Shown: positions 4,820 through 5,415 of the stretch, in pieces
How positions within the stretch are numbered: position 1 is the stretch's first letter
Layout of the letters: each line of letters begins with the position of its first letter
NCBI GenBank assembly: GCA_026706225.1
Contig: JAPOZE010000044.1
Location: 1 to 5,415 of the forward strand
Direction: 5' to 3'
Source: Acidobacteriota bacterium
GTDB lineage: Bacteria > Acidobacteriota > Terriglobia > Versatilivoradales > Versatilivoraceae
DNA: 5,415 bases
Made by a program: the position numbers and the translations under genes
Notes under the pieces: generated by a model
What the model was told of the DNA's origin: nothing
The model's database searches: none
What the model saw: only the letters and a program-made list of their open reading frames with translations

Positions 4820-5415
4820 TCAATCCCGGGTGATGGGTTGCAGCAGTTCCTGGTAGAGATCGGGGCGGCGCTTGCGCAGGGTGAAGTTGGTATTGGCGCG
4901 GGCTTTGGCGAAGGATTCGGCCGTCAGGTCGGCCACGGCCATGTCGGCTTCGATCTTCCGGGTTTGGGACTCGGCCAGCAGTTTGCCGTCCGGAGCGAAG
5001 ATCAGGGATCCGCCCGCGTGGTAGGGCTGGCGGCGATACTCGGGACGATAGAACTCCACCGTCCCCGCCGCACCGGCCTGGTTGGTGATCACGGCGAAGA
5101 CTCCGTTCTCGACGGCGCGGAAGCGGTAGAGGCTGAGCTGGTCCTTGGTCCGCCGGGCCACGGCTTCCTCGGTGTCTTCGGTCCAGGGTCCGCTGCGGCC
5201 GGCACTCGCCATCAGCAGGACTTCAGCCCCCTTGAGGGCCAGGACGCGGGCGACCTCGGGGTACATGGCGTCGTAGCAGACGATGACGCCCACCTTGCAT
5301 TTCCCCACGTCGTGCACCGGCAGGGCGCCGCCCCCCACGTACATCAGACCCTCGTCCTCCGACATGTGGACCTTGCGGGACTTGCCCAGGTAGCCGTCGG
5401 GGCCGACCAGGACCT
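4820..5415 (-). CDS. Carbon-nitrogen hydrolase (nitrilase superfamily), N-terminus outside window
   Basis: The frame is open from the right edge to TGA at 4820-4822 and gives about 198 C-terminal residues; family members are usually 260-320. The Met at 5365 is internal, because family motifs continue upstream (GPDGYLGKSRKVHM). Seen: the catalytic Lys region (KSRKVHM, just before 5365), the catalytic Cys in VGVIVCYDAMYPEVAR (Cys codon at 5276-5278), and the later family block YRFRAVENGVFAVITNQAGAAG. The third triad member, the N-terminal Glu, lies beyond the edge. The family hydrolyses C-N bonds of amides, carbamoyl compounds or nitriles in the cytoplasm. The V-C-Y-D motif suggests an amidase or N-carbamoyl-type branch, but the substrate cannot be fixed. 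It is convergent with the toxin gene, and no partner gene is visible. Confidence 0.9.
   Translation of the reverse strand, partial: VLVGPDGYLGKSRKVHMSEDEGLMYVGGGALPVHDVGKCKVGVIVCYDAMYPEVARVLALKGAEVLLMASAGRSGPWTEDTEEAVARRTKDQLSLYRFRAVENGVFAVITNQAGAAGTVEFYRPEYRRQPYHAGGSLIFAPDGKLLAESQTRKIEADMAVADLTAESFAKARANTNFTLRKRRPDLYQELLQPITRD

Overview
This is a GC-rich bacterial window with compact genes on both strands and no rRNA, tRNA or CRISPR array. The gene mix is a DUF3500-like protein, a Gfo/Idh/MocA-type oxidoreductase paired with a sugar phosphate isomerase/epimerase-like TIM barrel, a TMEM220-family protein, and a nitrilase-type amidohydrolase. That combination is typical of Acidobacteriota, Planctomycetota and related environmental lineages. 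The lineage is an inference from gene content only, at low confidence.

Layout from left to right. The 3' part of a DUF3500-like gene (+, open at the left edge) ends 12 bp from the stop of a convergent two-gene operon on the minus strand. In transcription order that operon is a degenerate Gfo/Idh/MocA-family oxidoreductase (2360 to 1392), then a sugar phosphate isomerase/epimerase-like protein (1370 to 570) with a strong Shine-Dalgarno sequence. The oxidoreductase start faces a divergent TMEM220-like membrane protein gene (2639-3019, +). Almost all of the 278 bp between these two starts is a 257-261 bp segment bounded by 24-bp inverted repeats with one mismatch. It holds further nested repeats and looks like a MITE-type or palindromic element that now carries the leader and promoter region of both genes.

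Next is a solitary small membrane protein of unknown function (3541 to 3215, -), followed by a clear Rho-independent terminator. A region of about 490 bp without a convincing gene follows, visibly more A/T-rich at its ends. It holds a minus-strand terminator-like hairpin and several short inverted repeats. To its right is a toxin-antitoxin operon: a Phd/YefM antitoxin (4035-4274) overlapping a VapC-like PIN toxin (4271-4669) by ATGA, with a 25-bp palindromic operator ending directly at the antitoxin start codon. A hairpin separates it from a convergent carbon-nitrogen hydrolase gene (minus strand, 4820 to the right edge, N-terminus missing).

Functionally, the oxidoreductase/isomerase pair suggests sugar or polyol metabolism, but the oxidoreductase lacks the usual catalytic Lys and His, so its role is uncertain. 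The toxin-antitoxin pair is a self-contained autoregulated module. I found no convincing multi-gene novel system. The least explained parts are the inverted-repeat element at about 2370-2630, the oxidoreductase without its catalytic residues, and the structured gap at about 3690-3960.
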